Below are positions 6,564-15,085 of a stretch of DNA of 64,000 bases, piece after piece. The notes under the pieces were generated by a model. The model had not been told where the DNA came from. It did no database searches and saw nothing but the letters and a program-made list of their open reading frames with translations. The stretch is taken from assembly GCF_016124325.1 (NCBI RefSeq), contig NZ_WGNY01000019.1, positions 248,001 to 312,000 of the forward strand, written 5' to 3'. This DNA comes from Phenylobacterium sp. GTDB lineage: Bacteria > Pseudomonadota > Alphaproteobacteria > Caulobacterales > Caulobacteraceae. A program made the translations under genes and the position numbers. How positions within the stretch are numbered: position 1 is the first letter of the stretch; each line of letters begins with the position of its first letter.

Positions 6564-9157
6564 CGGCCGCCGAACTCGAAGCGCACCTCGACGCCGTAGG
6601 TCCGCGGCTCGGCGTAGATCACCGTGCCGGTGCCCAGGGAGTGGAGCTGGGTGACCGTGGTGAGCTTGTAGTTCACGTCGGTCAGGTTGTTGACGAAGGC
6701 GCCGGCGCTCCAGTTCGAGCCGCGGATGTGCTTCCAGTCGGCGCGGACATTGATGCGCTCGAAGGCCTTCTGGGAGACGGCGTCCTTCACCGCGGCGCCG
6801 AACACCTCGATGTTCCGCTGCGCCGCGTCGGTGAAGTACCGCCGCGACTGGGCGTAGAGCGTGGCCTGGACGCTGGCCTCGCCCAGGTCCTGCGACAGCG
6901 GCAGCGTGTATTTGGCGGTGACGCTGCCCTGGTGCTTCGAGATGTTCGGGAACGGGTTCGACGTCAGGTCGATCAGGCAGATGGCGGCGGTCGAGGGCGC
7001 CACGCACCGGGCGTCGCCCGGCCGGATCTGGGCGAGCGGGTCGGCGCCCACCCATTCGGTGAAGCGCGGGTCGGAATAGGCGTAGTTCGCCGAGATGTTC
7101 CAGTCGCCGAACACGAGCTGGCCCTGCAGTTCGGCGCCCTCGATGACCGCGGCGGAGGCGTTGACCACATAGGTCGTGGTCACCCCGGCCACGGCCGCCG
7201 AGAAGGTCCGCTGGATGTTCGAGTATTCGGTGCGATAGAGCGCCCCGTTCAGCCGCGCGCGGGCCTCGCCCAGCCGCAGGTCCCATTTCGCGCCGAGCTC
7301 GTAGTCGCGCACGGTCTCGGGATCGTAGACCGGCCGGAAGTTCGGCAAGCCCGTCGAGTTCAGCACCAGGTTCAGGCCGCCGGGCCGGTAGCCCTTGCGC
7401 GTGGCGCCGTAGACCAGCAGGTCGGGCGTGACCTGGGCGTCCAGGGACAGGGTGGTGTTGGACCCGTCGCTCTTGGTGAAGCTGCGGGTGCGCGTCGCGG
7501 TCGGCACGTACATGCCGGTGCTCAGGTCGGTGGTGACGCCGCGGGTGAAGATCTCCGAACGGTCCCACGACTTGCGGTAGCCGTAGGTGGCGTGCAGGGC
7601 CTCGATGAACGGGGCCGCGAAGGAGATGTCGAGGGTCCCCTGCCCGTAGAGGGCCTTCTGGGTGGTGTCGCCGCCGTCCGAGAACGGGAAGGACGGGTTG
7701 TAGCCCAAAGTGGCCAGGGTCACGCCCGAGTTGACCCGGCTGAGGTTGCGGATCCCGCCGAGGCTCACGGGGTTGGGGTTCTTCTGGTAGTAGCCGCCGA
7801 CGCTCCAGACCAGGCGGTCGTCGCCGACCACGCCGCGGACCTGGGTCTCGTTGGTGTAGACCTTCTGATACGGCCCGGTTCCCAGGATCGGGCGATTGCC
7901 CGACTGCTGGGCCGCCACCGAGAAGGCGTAGGACGAGGTCTGGCTGACCGAGACGGACGACTGGATCAGCCCGCCGAGACCGTCCACGTCCCATCCGGTG
8001 ACGCCCCTGGCGGCCTGATAGCCGAAGATGTTGCGCACCTGCAGGGTGGTGACGTCGAAGAGCTTGCCGAAATCGAGCTCCGTCTGGTTGACGAAGGTCC
8101 ACTTGCGCAGGGTCTCGCGCTGGTCGAGCAGGGTGTCGGCGGGCGTGTAGCGGATGGCGTCGTGGCCGCCGGCCTGCAGGCGGGCGTATTCCGCCTCCAG
8201 CGCCGGCCTCAGCGTGGCGGCGATCCTCAGGCGCTGGTCGATGCAGGCGTTGAGGTCGGGCGAGAGCCCGGCGGCGACCGCCTGGCCGCAGACCGCGCCG
8301 AACCGCTGCGTCCCGACCGCCAGCCCGTCCGGCGCGTCGATGCTGACCGGCAGGTTGAGGATCGCGAGGTTGGTGTTGATCGCGCCCACCGTGGCCCCCG
8401 ACGAGGCCTGGTGGACGTTGTAGTAGTCGAGGACGGCGTAGTTGGTCAGCCGCCCGTCCAGCGCCTTGAAGTTGACGCTGAAGCGACCTTCCTCGCTGTT
8501 GTCCTCCGACAGGCGCTCGCCGGTCCCGATGACATGGACGTATCCGTCGCGATGGTCCTTGTGCACCGCCAGGCGCACGGCGAGCATGTCGTCGACGACC
8601 GGGAGGTTGAGGATCGCCGTGGCCCGCAGCAGGCCGAGGTTGCCGTAGGCGGCCTCGGCCGAGCCGTACAGCGCGTCGAACGTCGGCTTGGCCGGCTCGA
8701 CGAGCACGGCGCCGGCCGTGTTGGCGCGGCCGAAGAGCGTCCCCTGCGGGCCGTTCAGCACCTGGACCGAGGCGATGTCGTAGAAGGGCGCGGCGCTCTC
8801 GGTGGGTCCGCCCGGCGTTTCGGCGAAATAGACCTGGGTGCCCCCCGCGAGGCCGCGGATGGAGAAGCCGCCGGACAGGCGGCCGAAGGTGGTGGTCATC
8901 TGCACCGAGGGCGCCGCGAACATCACGTCCGTGGTCGTGACGATGCCCCGCTCCTTGATCGCCTCGGCGCCGATCGCGGTGACCGCCACGGGGACCTTCT
9001 GGATGTCCTCCTCGACCCGCCGGGCGGTCACCACCACCTCGTCGAGGTCGGCGGCCTGCGGAACAGCCTGGGCGAGGGCCGGCGGCCCGAAGGCGAGCGC
9101 CGCGCCGCCGCACAGAAGCGCGGCAAGCACGCGCCTTTGCTCAGGAATGTCCTGCAT
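6560..9157 (-). CDS. TonB-dependent outer-membrane receptor
   Basis: An 865-residue receptor. A signal peptide (VLAALLCGGAALAFGPPALAQA) is followed by the TonB-box-like DEVVVTARR and a plug domain with the conserved VQVLNGPQGTLFGRANTAGAV. A long beta-barrel region with alternating aromatic strands follows, including YGATRKGYRPGGLNL near residue 600. The end, GVEVRFEFGGR, lacks a terminal aromatic and runs three residues past Phe. It belongs to the large alphaproteobacterial group of receptors for organic ligands rather than a clear siderophore type. It is first in a two-gene operon with the SCP2-like gene and diverges from the dioxygenase, with a 12-bp site near each start. Confidence 0.93.
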   Translation of the reverse strand: MQDIPEQRRVLAALLCGGAALAFGPPALAQAVPQAADLDEVVVTARRVEEDIQKVPVAVTAIGAEAIKERGIVTTTDVMFAAPSVQMTTTFGRLSGGFSIRGLAGGTQVYFAETPGGPTESAAPFYDIASVQVLNGPQGTLFGRANTAGAVLVEPAKPTFDALYGSAEAAYGNLGLLRATAILNLPVVDDMLAVRLAVHKDHRDGYVHVIGTGERLSEDNSEEGRFSVNFKALDGRLTNYAVLDYYNVHQASSGATVGAINTNLAILNLPVSIDAPDGLAVGTQRFGAVCGQAVAAGLSPDLNACIDQRLRIAATLRPALEAEYARLQAGGHDAIRYTPADTLLDQRETLRKWTFVNQTELDFGKLFDVTTLQVRNIFGYQAARGVTGWDVDGLGGLIQSSVSVSQTSSYAFSVAAQQSGNRPILGTGPYQKVYTNETQVRGVVGDDRLVWSVGGYYQKNPNPVSLGGIRNLSRVNSGVTLATLGYNPSFPFSDGGDTTQKALYGQGTLDISFAAPFIEALHATYGYRKSWDRSEIFTRGVTTDLSTGMYVPTATRTRSFTKSDGSNTTLSLDAQVTPDLLVYGATRKGYRPGGLNLVLNSTGLPNFRPVYDPETVRDYELGAKWDLRLGEARARLNGALYRTEYSNIQRTFSAAVAGVTTTYVVNASAAVIEGAELQGQLVFGDWNISANYAYSDPRFTEWVGADPLAQIRPGDARCVAPSTAAICLIDLTSNPFPNISKHQGSVTAKYTLPLSQDLGEASVQATLYAQSRRYFTDAAQRNIEVFGAAVKDAVSQKAFERINVRADWKHIRGSNWSAGAFVNNLTDVNYKLTTVTQLHSLGTGTVIYAEPRTYGVEVRFEFGGR

Positions 9158-9192
9158 CCGTCGTCCTCCCCATTTGTGGCGCTTGGGCGCTT

Positions 9193-9204
9193 ATGTCACT
9201 GAGT
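9193..9204 (-). promoter_or_regulatory. TetR-type 12-mer ACTCAGTGACAT, TonB side
   Basis: On the minus strand this reads ACTCAGTGACAT, 36 bp upstream of the TonB receptor start. It is identical to the copy at 9289-9300 in the opposite orientation and shares AGTGACAT with 5424-5431. Confidence 0.6.
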
Positions 9205-9278
9205 AGCAAAAGCGCACCTGTGGCGCTTGTCAACGGAATTGATCCGGATCAATGCGTGCGTAAAATATGCCACCGGAA

Positions 9279-9300
9279 GTCACTTGACACTCAGTGACAT
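9279..9300 (+). promoter_or_regulatory. TetR-type site, dioxygenase side
   Basis: The 12-mer ACTCAGTGACAT (9289-9300) lies 38 bp before the dioxygenase start. It forms the right arm of a dyad GTCACT-N8-AGTGAC (9279-9298), which is the kind of symmetry a TetR dimer needs. Confidence 0.6.
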
Positions 9301-9337
9301 TTTCTGATCGGATCGAGCCACAACAAGGAGAGGCGGG

Positions 9338-10225
9338 ATGGAAATCGGCGACTGGACGGCGTGCCCCGACCTGGTGGACGTCTATCGGGAGATCCGCGAA
9401 CTGGGGCTCGAGCGGAACCTCGCGGAGCTCGAGGCCTTCGGCTACACGATCGTCGAGAACGCCCTGACGCCCGAGCAGACGGGGGCGATGCGCGACCGGA
9501 TCGTCGAGCTCTCGGAGAAGCGGCTCGGACGCTCCCTGGACCTCGCCAACGAGACCGCGCACCAGGAGACCAAGTACGCCCAGTACCTGCTGTTCGAGGA
9601 TCCGATGTTCAAGGACGCGGTCGTCAATCCGCGGCCGCTCGCCCTGGTCCGCTATCTGCTCGGCAAACGCTGCATCCTGTCCAGCCTGGGCAGCCACGTG
9701 AAGGGGCCCGGCGGCCCGGGCCTGCTGCTTCACTCGGACATGGGCAACGGCTTTCCCGACCCGTTCCCGCCCTATTCCCAGGTCGCCAACGTCAACTACG
9801 CCATGACCGACTACACCGAGGCCGCCGGCGCGCTGGCGATGGTGCCGGGCAGCCACCGGCACGCGCGCCAGACGACGGATTGGGAGAAGGGGCTCGACGG
9901 AAACGCGCGAAATCCGCACGCGATTGCCATCGAGGTGCCGGCCGGAACCGCCGTGGTGTTCCACGGGAACACCTGGCACGGCTCGTTCCCGCGCAAGGTC
10001 CCCGGCCTGCGGGTCAACCTGGCCGCCTTCTTCTGCCGGGAGTACATCCAGCCGCAGGAGGACCGTCACCACGTCCCCGACGGCTATCTGCGGGGCGACG
10101 AGGACAATGTGCTGGCGGGCCTCCTCGGCCGCGACCTCGCCCACGGGTGGAGGGAGGAAGGCCCCCGCAAGCTGTACGCGCGGCGCCACGCCGACGCGGA
10201 CCGGGTCAAGAGCTGGCAGAGCTAG
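9338..10225 (+). CDS. Phytanoyl-CoA dioxygenase (PhyH) family oxygenase
   Basis: A 295-residue Fe(II)/2-oxoglutarate-type oxygenase. The metal site is visible as HSDMG (His-x-Asp, near residue 131) and the distal His in VVFHGNTWHGSFPRK; Arg in LRVNLAAFF suits the co-substrate site. Family members hydroxylate fatty acyl, steroid, terpenoid or other lipophilic substrates. ATG at 9338 has GGAGAGG upstream. It diverges from the TonB receptor with shared sites, so it probably acts on the imported compound after entry. A second PhyH protein is encoded at 40429 in a similar setting, but the two are clearly different sequences. Confidence 0.88.
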   Translation: MEIGDWTACPDLVDVYREIRELGLERNLAELEAFGYTIVENALTPEQTGAMRDRIVELSEKRLGRSLDLANETAHQETKYAQYLLFEDPMFKDAVVNPRPLALVRYLLGKRCILSSLGSHVKGPGGPGLLLHSDMGNGFPDPFPPYSQVANVNYAMTDYTEAAGALAMVPGSHRHARQTTDWEKGLDGNARNPHAIAIEVPAGTAVVFHGNTWHGSFPRKVPGLRVNLAAFFCREYIQPQEDRHHVPDGYLRGDEDNVLAGLLGRDLAHGWREEGPRKLYARRHADADRVKSWQS

Positions 10226-10879
10226 GCGTCCGACGTCCGCGCGCGCGGAACGCCATCGGCGCCGCGAGCCCGCCCACAGGGCGTCGAGCGCCGCGGCCTG
10301 TCGGCGCGGGCTTCGGGCAGGCGCCTCGTTTCACCATCGAACGTTTCGGTCCGGGCCGGACGGCCGGGCGGGAGCCTTGGTCCGCAGCGGAGCGCAGGAC
10401 GGCGCAGCGGTCGCCGCTTGGCCGGTCCCGGCCGCGCTCGAGCCGATGGCGCCGCGGCGCCCGGGCGGGAGATCCTTCAGGCCGGGTCGGCGTGCGTGCG
10501 TAGCGTTTCGGCGGGAGCGGTCGCGGCGTCGTCGTGCGGACGGGCGCCGGCCCGGCGATGCGGCGGCGGGGGGTTCGGCGGAGCGTCGGGCGCCGCGGGC
10601 GAGGCGCGGTCGGCCAGGGCGTGGGGGTCTCCGGGTCCGGCCGGCGCCCGCGCGGCCTCTCCTGGCGTGAGGGGGTCAAGGTCCTCGTCCCGCCGCAACG
10701 GCGGCTTGGGCTTTCGTCCCCTGGGCTTCGCCCATTCCTCGCGGGGCAGGAAAGCCCGCGCCTCGCCGTCCTCCGCTCGCGCTGCGGGCCTGGCGGCTGC
10801 GGCGGGCCTTGGCGGACCTCGACTCTCGCGCGCCATCGAGGCCGCGGCAGGCGCGGCCCGATCGAACAGGAGACTTCCC
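10226..10879. other. 654-bp stretch without a convincing gene
   Basis: Very GC-rich, with low-complexity open frames on both strands. The best candidate is a minus-strand frame starting at ATG 10836 (MARESRGPP...), which would give a Pro/Arg/Ala-rich charged protein of about 119 residues ending at 10477. It lacks a ribosome site and I see no family, so I do not call it. The stretch separates the dioxygenase gene from the mobile-element genes and may be eroded element DNA. Confidence 0.5.
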
Positions 10880-11194
10880 ATGGCGACCATCGGCACCTTC
10901 ACCAAGAGCGGCGACGGCTCCTACGCGGGCTCGATCCGCACCCTCAGCCTCAACGTCAAGCAGGCGCAGCTGCGGCCCGTCGACCGGGAGAGCGAGAACG
11001 CCCCCGACTACCGGATCTTCGCGGGCGGCACCGAGTTCGGGGCGGCCTGGAAGAAGACCTCGCGCGAGAACCGCGACTATCTCTCGGTCAAGCTCGACGA
11101 TCCCAGCTTCCCGGCCCCGATCTACGCCAACCTGGTGGACGCGGACGACGGCTACGCCCTGGTCTGGTCCCGCAACCGGGCCACCACCCACTGA
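10880..11194 (+). CDS. DUF736 family protein
   Basis: A 104-residue protein that closely follows the DUF736 pattern: [20 protein letters not shown], then a central [38 protein letters not shown] block, ending [12 protein letters not shown] at 10880 has AGGAG at good spacing. DUF736 proteins are single-stranded-DNA-binding-like small proteins of unknown role, found mostly on plasmids and integrative elements of alphaproteobacteria. Here it sits upstream of MobC and relaxase genes, supporting a mobile-element origin for 10.9-14.1 kb. It is followed by a strong hairpin terminator. Confidence 0.9.
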   Translation: MATIGTFTKSGDGSYAGSIRTLSLNVKQAQLRPVDRESENAPDYRIFAGGTEFGAAWKKTSRENRDYLSVKLDDPSFPAPIYANLVDADDGYALVWSRNRATTH

Positions 11195-11200
11195 GCCCCC

Positions 11201-11236
11201 GGGCGGCGGCTCCTTCCGGGGAGCCGCCGCCCGCCT
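11201..11236 (+). terminator. Intrinsic terminator after DUF736 gene
   Basis: 13-bp perfect GC-rich stem (11201-11213 with 11220-11232) and a 6-nt loop, followed by GCCTTTCG. It begins 6 bp after the DUF736 stop. Confidence 0.75.
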
Positions 11237-11487
11237 TTCGAGGCCGCGCGACCCTGGGGCGTCGGCGCGGCCGCGTCACGACGATGGCGTCGCGCGACCG
11301 TCCGGGCTATAGGGCCGCCGTCGCGAAAAGCGATCGACCAGGCCGCGCGTCGGTTCCGGTCGGTCGAGCACACGTCGGCCCCCGCGGAGGGCGGGGCCCG
11401 ATCAGCGTCTCCAAGACAACCACCACCAGCCCTTGGGGCTCGTGGGACCGCGGCGGCCGCCCAGGGCGTCACGGCTGGAGCGCAGTG

Positions 11488-12393
11488 ATGAAGGCGATCC
11501 GATACGACGAACACGGCGGCCCCGAGGTTCTCCAGATCGTGGAGGTCGACCCGCCCCGCGCCGGCCCCGGCGAGGTGCGGATCGTGGTTCGCGCCGCCGG
11601 CGTGAACCCCTCCGACTGGAAACGTCGCGAGGGGCGATACCGCGCGTTCGAGGACGTCCGTTTCCCCGCCGGCCTCGGGGTGGAGGGGGCCGGCGTCGTC
11701 GACCAACTGGGACCCGGCGTGACGGACGTCGCGGTCGGCGACGCCGTGTTCGGGTTCGGCGAGGCCACCATGGCCGGGCAGGCGATCCTCACCCTTTGGG
11801 CGCGGAAGCCCGAGGCGCTGTCGTTCGCGGGCGCCGCCGCGCTGCCCGTGGTCTGCGACACCGCCACGCGGGCGCTCGACCAGGTCGGCGTCGAACCCGG
11901 CCAGACGCTTCTGGTGAGCGGCGCCGCCGGCGGCGTCGGCAGCGCGATCCTGCAGCTGGCGCGGTTGCGCGAGATCGCGGTGATCGGCACGGCGAGCCCG
12001 GCCAACCACGACTATCTCCGCGCGCTCGGCGCCGTCCCCACCGCCTATGGGCCCGGGCTGGCGGCGCGGGTCCGCGGGCTGGCGCCCGGCGGGGTGGACG
12101 CGGCCATCGACGTGGCGGGCTCGGGGATCATTCCCGAACTGATCGCGATCGTCGGCCGGCCCTCGCGGGTGCTCTCGGTCGCCGATGTCTCCGCCGAACG
12201 GTACGGGGCGAGGTTCTGCCATGGGCCGCCGGTCGACCCGGCCGGGCTGCTGGCCGCCATGGCCGGGCTGTGCGCGCGGGGCGCGTTCGCGATGCACATC
12301 GACCGGCGGTTCCCGTTCGACCAGGCGATCGCGGCCCAGATCGTCAGCCAGCGGGGCCATGCGACCGGCAAGCTCGTCGTCGAATTCGGCTGA
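11488..12393 (+). CDS. Zinc-independent quinone oxidoreductase-like MDR protein
   Basis: A 301-residue medium-chain reductase of the quinone oxidoreductase type. It has the GroES-like N-terminal lobe (MKAIRYDEHGGPEVLQIVE, GVNPSDWKRREG) and a Rossmann lobe with LLVSGAAGGVGSAILQLAR for NADPH. No catalytic zinc Cys/His set is seen. It would reduce quinones or enals using NADPH. GGAG precedes the ATG at 11488. It lies between DUF736 and MobC, which is unusual for a mobilisation region, and is read in the same direction with about 290 and 160 bp gaps. It may be element cargo or a chromosomal gene left between two insertions. Confidence 0.88.
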   Translation: MKAIRYDEHGGPEVLQIVEVDPPRAGPGEVRIVVRAAGVNPSDWKRREGRYRAFEDVRFPAGLGVEGAGVVDQLGPGVTDVAVGDAVFGFGEATMAGQAILTLWARKPEALSFAGAAALPVVCDTATRALDQVGVEPGQTLLVSGAAGGVGSAILQLARLREIAVIGTASPANHDYLRALGAVPTAYGPGLAARVRGLAPGGVDAAIDVAGSGIIPELIAIVGRPSRVLSVADVSAERYGARFCHGPPVDPAGLLAAMAGLCARGAFAMHIDRRFPFDQAIAAQIVSQRGHATGKLVVEFG

Positions 12394-12552
12394 GCGGTCG
12401 GGCGGCGCCGGCTTGTCGCCAGCCGGCCTCGCGCATGGGGGAGGGGCTTGCGCCCTCGTGGCGGCCGAGGGGAGGGGCCAAGCTGCCTCGCGGCGGTCTA
12501 GGGCAGGATAGCCTTGCCGGCAGCTTTGTAGACAGGAGTCCCCGTCATCCCC

Positions 12553-13071
12553 GTGCTCAGCGCCCGTGTGACGCGCGACCTGGCGGCGCGCTTCGACGCC
12601 GCGGCGGCGCCCGTGGGCGGGCGCTCGGCCCTGCTGCGGCGGCTCGTCGAGTCGGCCGCGGGCGCCGGCCCGCCGGCCGCCTCGCCGACGGCGCCTGGGC
12701 GACGGGACGCCATGCGCCTGATGGTGCGGCTGGCCGCGCCCGAGGCGCGCCACGTGCGCGACCAGGCCGCGGCCCTCAGCCTGCCGCGGGCGGCGTGGGT
12801 GGCGGCCCTCGTCCGGCGCCACGCGTCCGGGGCGCCGCGCTTCGCCCGGCCCGACGAGCTCGCGCTGATCGCCATCCATGGCGAGGTCCGGCGCATCGGG
12901 GTCAACGTCAACCAGATCGCCCGCGCCCTGAACACGGCGGTGATGGAGGGTCGCGTGCTCGAGCTGGAACTGGGCGCCGTCGACGACCTGCGCGGCGAGC
13001 TGGCCGCCCACATCGCCGGCCTGGGCGAGGCCTTCGCCGGCAACCTGGCCTACTGGGCGGCGGACCTGTGA
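12553..13071 (+). CDS. mobC: MobC-like relaxosome accessory protein
   Basis: A 172-residue protein. The N-terminal part (VTRDLAARFDAAAAPVGG) looks like a ribbon-helix-helix DNA-binding segment. The C-terminal half carries IHGEVRRIGVNVNQIARALN, the best-known signature of MobC/MbeC mobilisation proteins. Its stop overlaps the relaxase start by 4 nt (GTGA), the usual mobC-relaxase coupling. GTG at 12553 is used; GGAG lies about 14 nt upstream, which is long, so the start is not certain. The protein would help the relaxase open oriT, which should lie just upstream, but I could not identify an oriT nick site by eye. Confidence 0.82.
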   Translation: MLSARVTRDLAARFDAAAAPVGGRSALLRRLVESAAGAGPPAASPTAPGRRDAMRLMVRLAAPEARHVRDQAAALSLPRAAWVAALVRRHASGAPRFARPDELALIAIHGEVRRIGVNVNQIARALNTAVMEGRVLELELGAVDDLRGELAAHIAGLGEAFAGNLAYWAADL

Positions 13072-14117
13072 GCGCGTTCCGGACGGTCGCCGGGTTCGAG
13101 GAGGTGTGGCGGCCGCCCGTGCGCCCGCGCGTGCGCCGCCCGGAGTCCGTCCTGGCCGGGTTGGACGCGGGCCGGGCGGTCCGGGACCGCCTCCGGCGCG
13201 TGGCGGGCCGCGCGCCGGAGGTGATGGTGAAGGTGACGGGGCGGACCCGCGATCCGGCGCATCTGGCGGCGCACCTGAGCTACGTCACCCGCAACGGACA
13301 GCTGCGCGCCGAGGATCGCGACGGCTGGCCGATCGAGGGCCGGCGCGAGCTCTCGGACCTGGCGCGCGACTGGTCGGCGGCGGCGCTCCTGGACAGCCGC
13401 CGGCGCGCGACCTCGCCCTTCAGCGTGAGCCTGATCCTCTCCATGCCGGCGGGGACGGACCCGCTGGCGTTCTACGACGCGGCGCGGGCCTTCGCGGGGG
13501 AGACGTTCGCGGGGCGCCACGAGTATCTGCTCGTGCTGCACACCGACACGCCGCATCCGCATGCGCACCTGACGGTCCGGGCGCTCGCGGACGACGGGAC
13601 CCGCCTTTCGCCGAAGAAGGCCGACCTCGAAACCTGGCGGCAGGGCTTCGCGCGGGCGCTCCGCGAGCGGGGCGTGGAGGCCGAGGCCACCCCGCGACGG
13701 GCGCGCGGGGTCACCCGCCGCGCCGAGCGCGGCGCGATCCGGCGGCTGCGCGAGCGCCACGCGCAGGGTCGCGGACGGATGGGCTGTGTCGCGGCCGGCA
13801 AGCTTCGGGACGCCGCGCGGGCCGCGTTCGGCGGCGGGGTGGAGGCGACGGCGTGGGACCGACAGATCGCCAGGCGACAGGCCGCGATCCGCCGACTCTA
13901 TCTGGCGCAGGCGAAGCTCCTGCAGGCGTCGGGGGACGCCGGCGATCGCGAGCTCGGCGCGCAGGTGAAGCGGTTCGTGGGGACCCTGCCGGCGCCGGAT
14001 ACGGAGCTGCTGGCGCTCGCGAGACAGCTGAAGTTGGCGAACGCGCAGATGCGCGGGAGGTCGCTTGGGAAGGAGAAGGACCGGAGGTGGCGCAGGGGCG
14101 ACACACGGGGCGCTTGA
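13068..14117 (+). CDS. Mobilisation relaxase (MobP/VirD2-like)
   Basis: A 349-residue relaxase. The three-His metal motif is HTDTPHPHAH near residue 158, and a likely motif-I Tyr lies in AAHLSYVTRNG about residue 68. The C-terminus is basic and helical (ending GKEKDRRWRRGDTRGA). It cuts and carries one strand at oriT in conjugal mobilisation. GTG at 13068 overlaps the MobC stop. No coupling protein, type IV secretion genes, integrase or replication gene lie within the window, so the unit could at best be mobilised in trans. It is shorter than many MobP relaxases, with no primase or helicase part. Confidence 0.87.
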   Translation: MSAFRTVAGFEEVWRPPVRPRVRRPESVLAGLDAGRAVRDRLRRVAGRAPEVMVKVTGRTRDPAHLAAHLSYVTRNGQLRAEDRDGWPIEGRRELSDLARDWSAAALLDSRRRATSPFSVSLILSMPAGTDPLAFYDAARAFAGETFAGRHEYLLVLHTDTPHPHAHLTVRALADDGTRLSPKKADLETWRQGFARALRERGVEAEATPRRARGVTRRAERGAIRRLRERHAQGRGRMGCVAAGKLRDAARAAFGGGVEATAWDRQIARRQAAIRRLYLAQAKLLQASGDAGDRELGAQVKRFVGTLPAPDTELLALARQLKLANAQMRGRSLGKEKDRRWRRGDTRGA

Positions 14118-14216
14118 GATGTGACGAGGAAGGACGGCGACGGTCCCGCCCGAGTTGGCTACGAATGGTGTCTCTTCCCCGACACCGAGCTGGGCGCGTG
14201 AGCGTTGGCGCCAATT

Positions 14217-14243
14217 GCGACAACTTTCCTGTTCGCGGGGACA
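14217..14243 (+). promoter_or_regulatory. Phased GCGACA / GGGACA repeat upstream of Spy-like gene
   Basis: TTGCGACAA is followed by GGGACAT, with 21 bp from GCGACA to GGGACA (starts 14217 and 14238), about 80 bp before the Spy-like start. The same pair, in the same orientation, precedes the response regulator and efflux genes. Direct repeats in helical phase are how OmpR/PhoB regulators bind. Confidence 0.6.
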
Positions 14244-14321
14244 TCCCCGGCACAGGTGCGCTTCACAAAGCCACACACCGCCGCGCGACGCCGCGGCCTT
14301 CATTGCTTTGGAACCAACCCC

Positions 14322-14732
14322 ATGAACACCACAACGATCAGCACTCTAATGGCCGTCGCCGCCGCGGCGACCCTCGTCTCCATCGGCGGCGCAAGCGCGC
14401 AGCCGGCTTCGCCGCCGGATCGGGCGGAGGTGACTCAACGCCTTGAGGGCGCCGTCGAGCGCCTTCACCTCACCGCCGAACAGCGCACGCGCGCCGAACC
14501 CATCATGCGCGCCAGCTTCCAACGCCGCCAGGCGCTCGTCGAAAAGGCGCGGGCCGACGGTTCGATCAGCATGCGCGAGGCGCGGTCGCTGCGCAGCGCG
14601 CTTCAAGGCGAGACGGAGCGCATGATGCGCGACCTCGACGGCGTGCTGACGCCCACCCAGCTCGCCGAGCTGAACACGATGGAAGACGAAATGCGCGCGC
14701 AGGCGCGCGCCAGGTTGGCGTCGAGGCGCTGA
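14322..14732 (+). CDS. Periplasmic Spy/CpxP-like LTxxQ protein
   Basis: A 136-residue secreted protein. It has a signal peptide (MNTTTISTLMAVAAAATLVSI... ending GGASAQP) and then an all-helical charged domain with two LTxxQ motifs: LTAEQRTRAEPIMRASF near residue 49 and LTPTQLAEL near residue 107. This is the hallmark of Spy/CpxP/ZraP periplasmic chaperone-sensor proteins. Such proteins are usually under envelope-stress two-component control. The next genes are an OmpR/EnvZ-type pair and an RND pump, and the same repeat motif precedes all three units. ATG at 14322 fits the signal peptide; an upstream frame extension has no support. Confidence 0.82.
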   Translation: MNTTTISTLMAVAAAATLVSIGGASAQPASPPDRAEVTQRLEGAVERLHLTAEQRTRAEPIMRASFQRRQALVEKARADGSISMREARSLRSALQGETERMMRDLDGVLTPTQLAELNTMEDEMRAQARARLASRR

Positions 14733-14809
14733 TCCAAGGCTCGCCGCGTCCGGCGCCAGCCGCGCGTGGCCACCACCGCCGGCGCACCTCCCCCCTCCCG
14801 CCGGCGGAT

Positions 14810-14851
14810 GCCGCCGACCCTTCAGCCGCATGGCGCAGGGTCGGCGGCTTT
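14810..14851 (+). terminator. Hairpin terminator after Spy-like gene
   Basis: 11-bp perfect stem (14810-14820 with 14838-14848) and a 17-nt loop, followed by TTTGC. Confidence 0.6.
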
Positions 14852-14947
14852 GCGCGCAGGGCGTCCGATCGCTGGCCGGTCGGCGCGCCATCTGGGCTTC
14901 ATGCGCCGTCGCGGGCCGGAGGTCCGCGCGCCTGATCGATACAATTT

Positions 14948-14985
14948 GCGACAATTCAGGCTTCCACCGCCGTCTATGGGGGACA
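14948..14985 (+). promoter_or_regulatory. Phased GCGACA / GGGACA repeat upstream of response regulator
   Basis: TTTGCGACAATTC with GGGACATTT 32 bp further (starts 14948 and 14980), about 100 bp before the regulator start. Spacing is one helical turn longer than in the other two copies. It suggests autoregulation. Confidence 0.55.
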
Positions 14986-15085
14986 TTTTGGGCCTAGAAG
15001 GTCGGTCCAGGCGCGCGCAGGTGGCGCCCAAGCGACTCTCGCGACGGACGCAGATTTGTCGCCCAAGGCCAGGGAGACTTTGAAC

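Larger units (their letters stand above)
14733..15085. other. Gap with terminator of Spy-like gene and promoter of response regulator
   Basis: No gene seen. The left half holds the hairpin at 14810-14851; the right half holds the phased repeat at 14948-14985 and the GGGAGA ribosome site before 15086. Confidence 0.6.

Noticed and set aside
6641..9202. Very long open frame on the plus strand opposite the TonB receptor gene
   Set aside because: It is the antisense shadow of a GC-rich gene; the translation is Gly/Arg/Val-rich with no family pattern, while the minus strand has clear plug and barrel motifs.
10477..10836. Possible small Pro/Arg-rich protein on the minus strand before DUF736
   Set aside because: No ribosome site, low complexity, no recognisable family; left as possible eroded DNA.
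12394..12552. oriT upstream of mobC
   Set aside because: An oriT is expected here, but I could not see a convincing inverted repeat plus nick consensus, so none is called.
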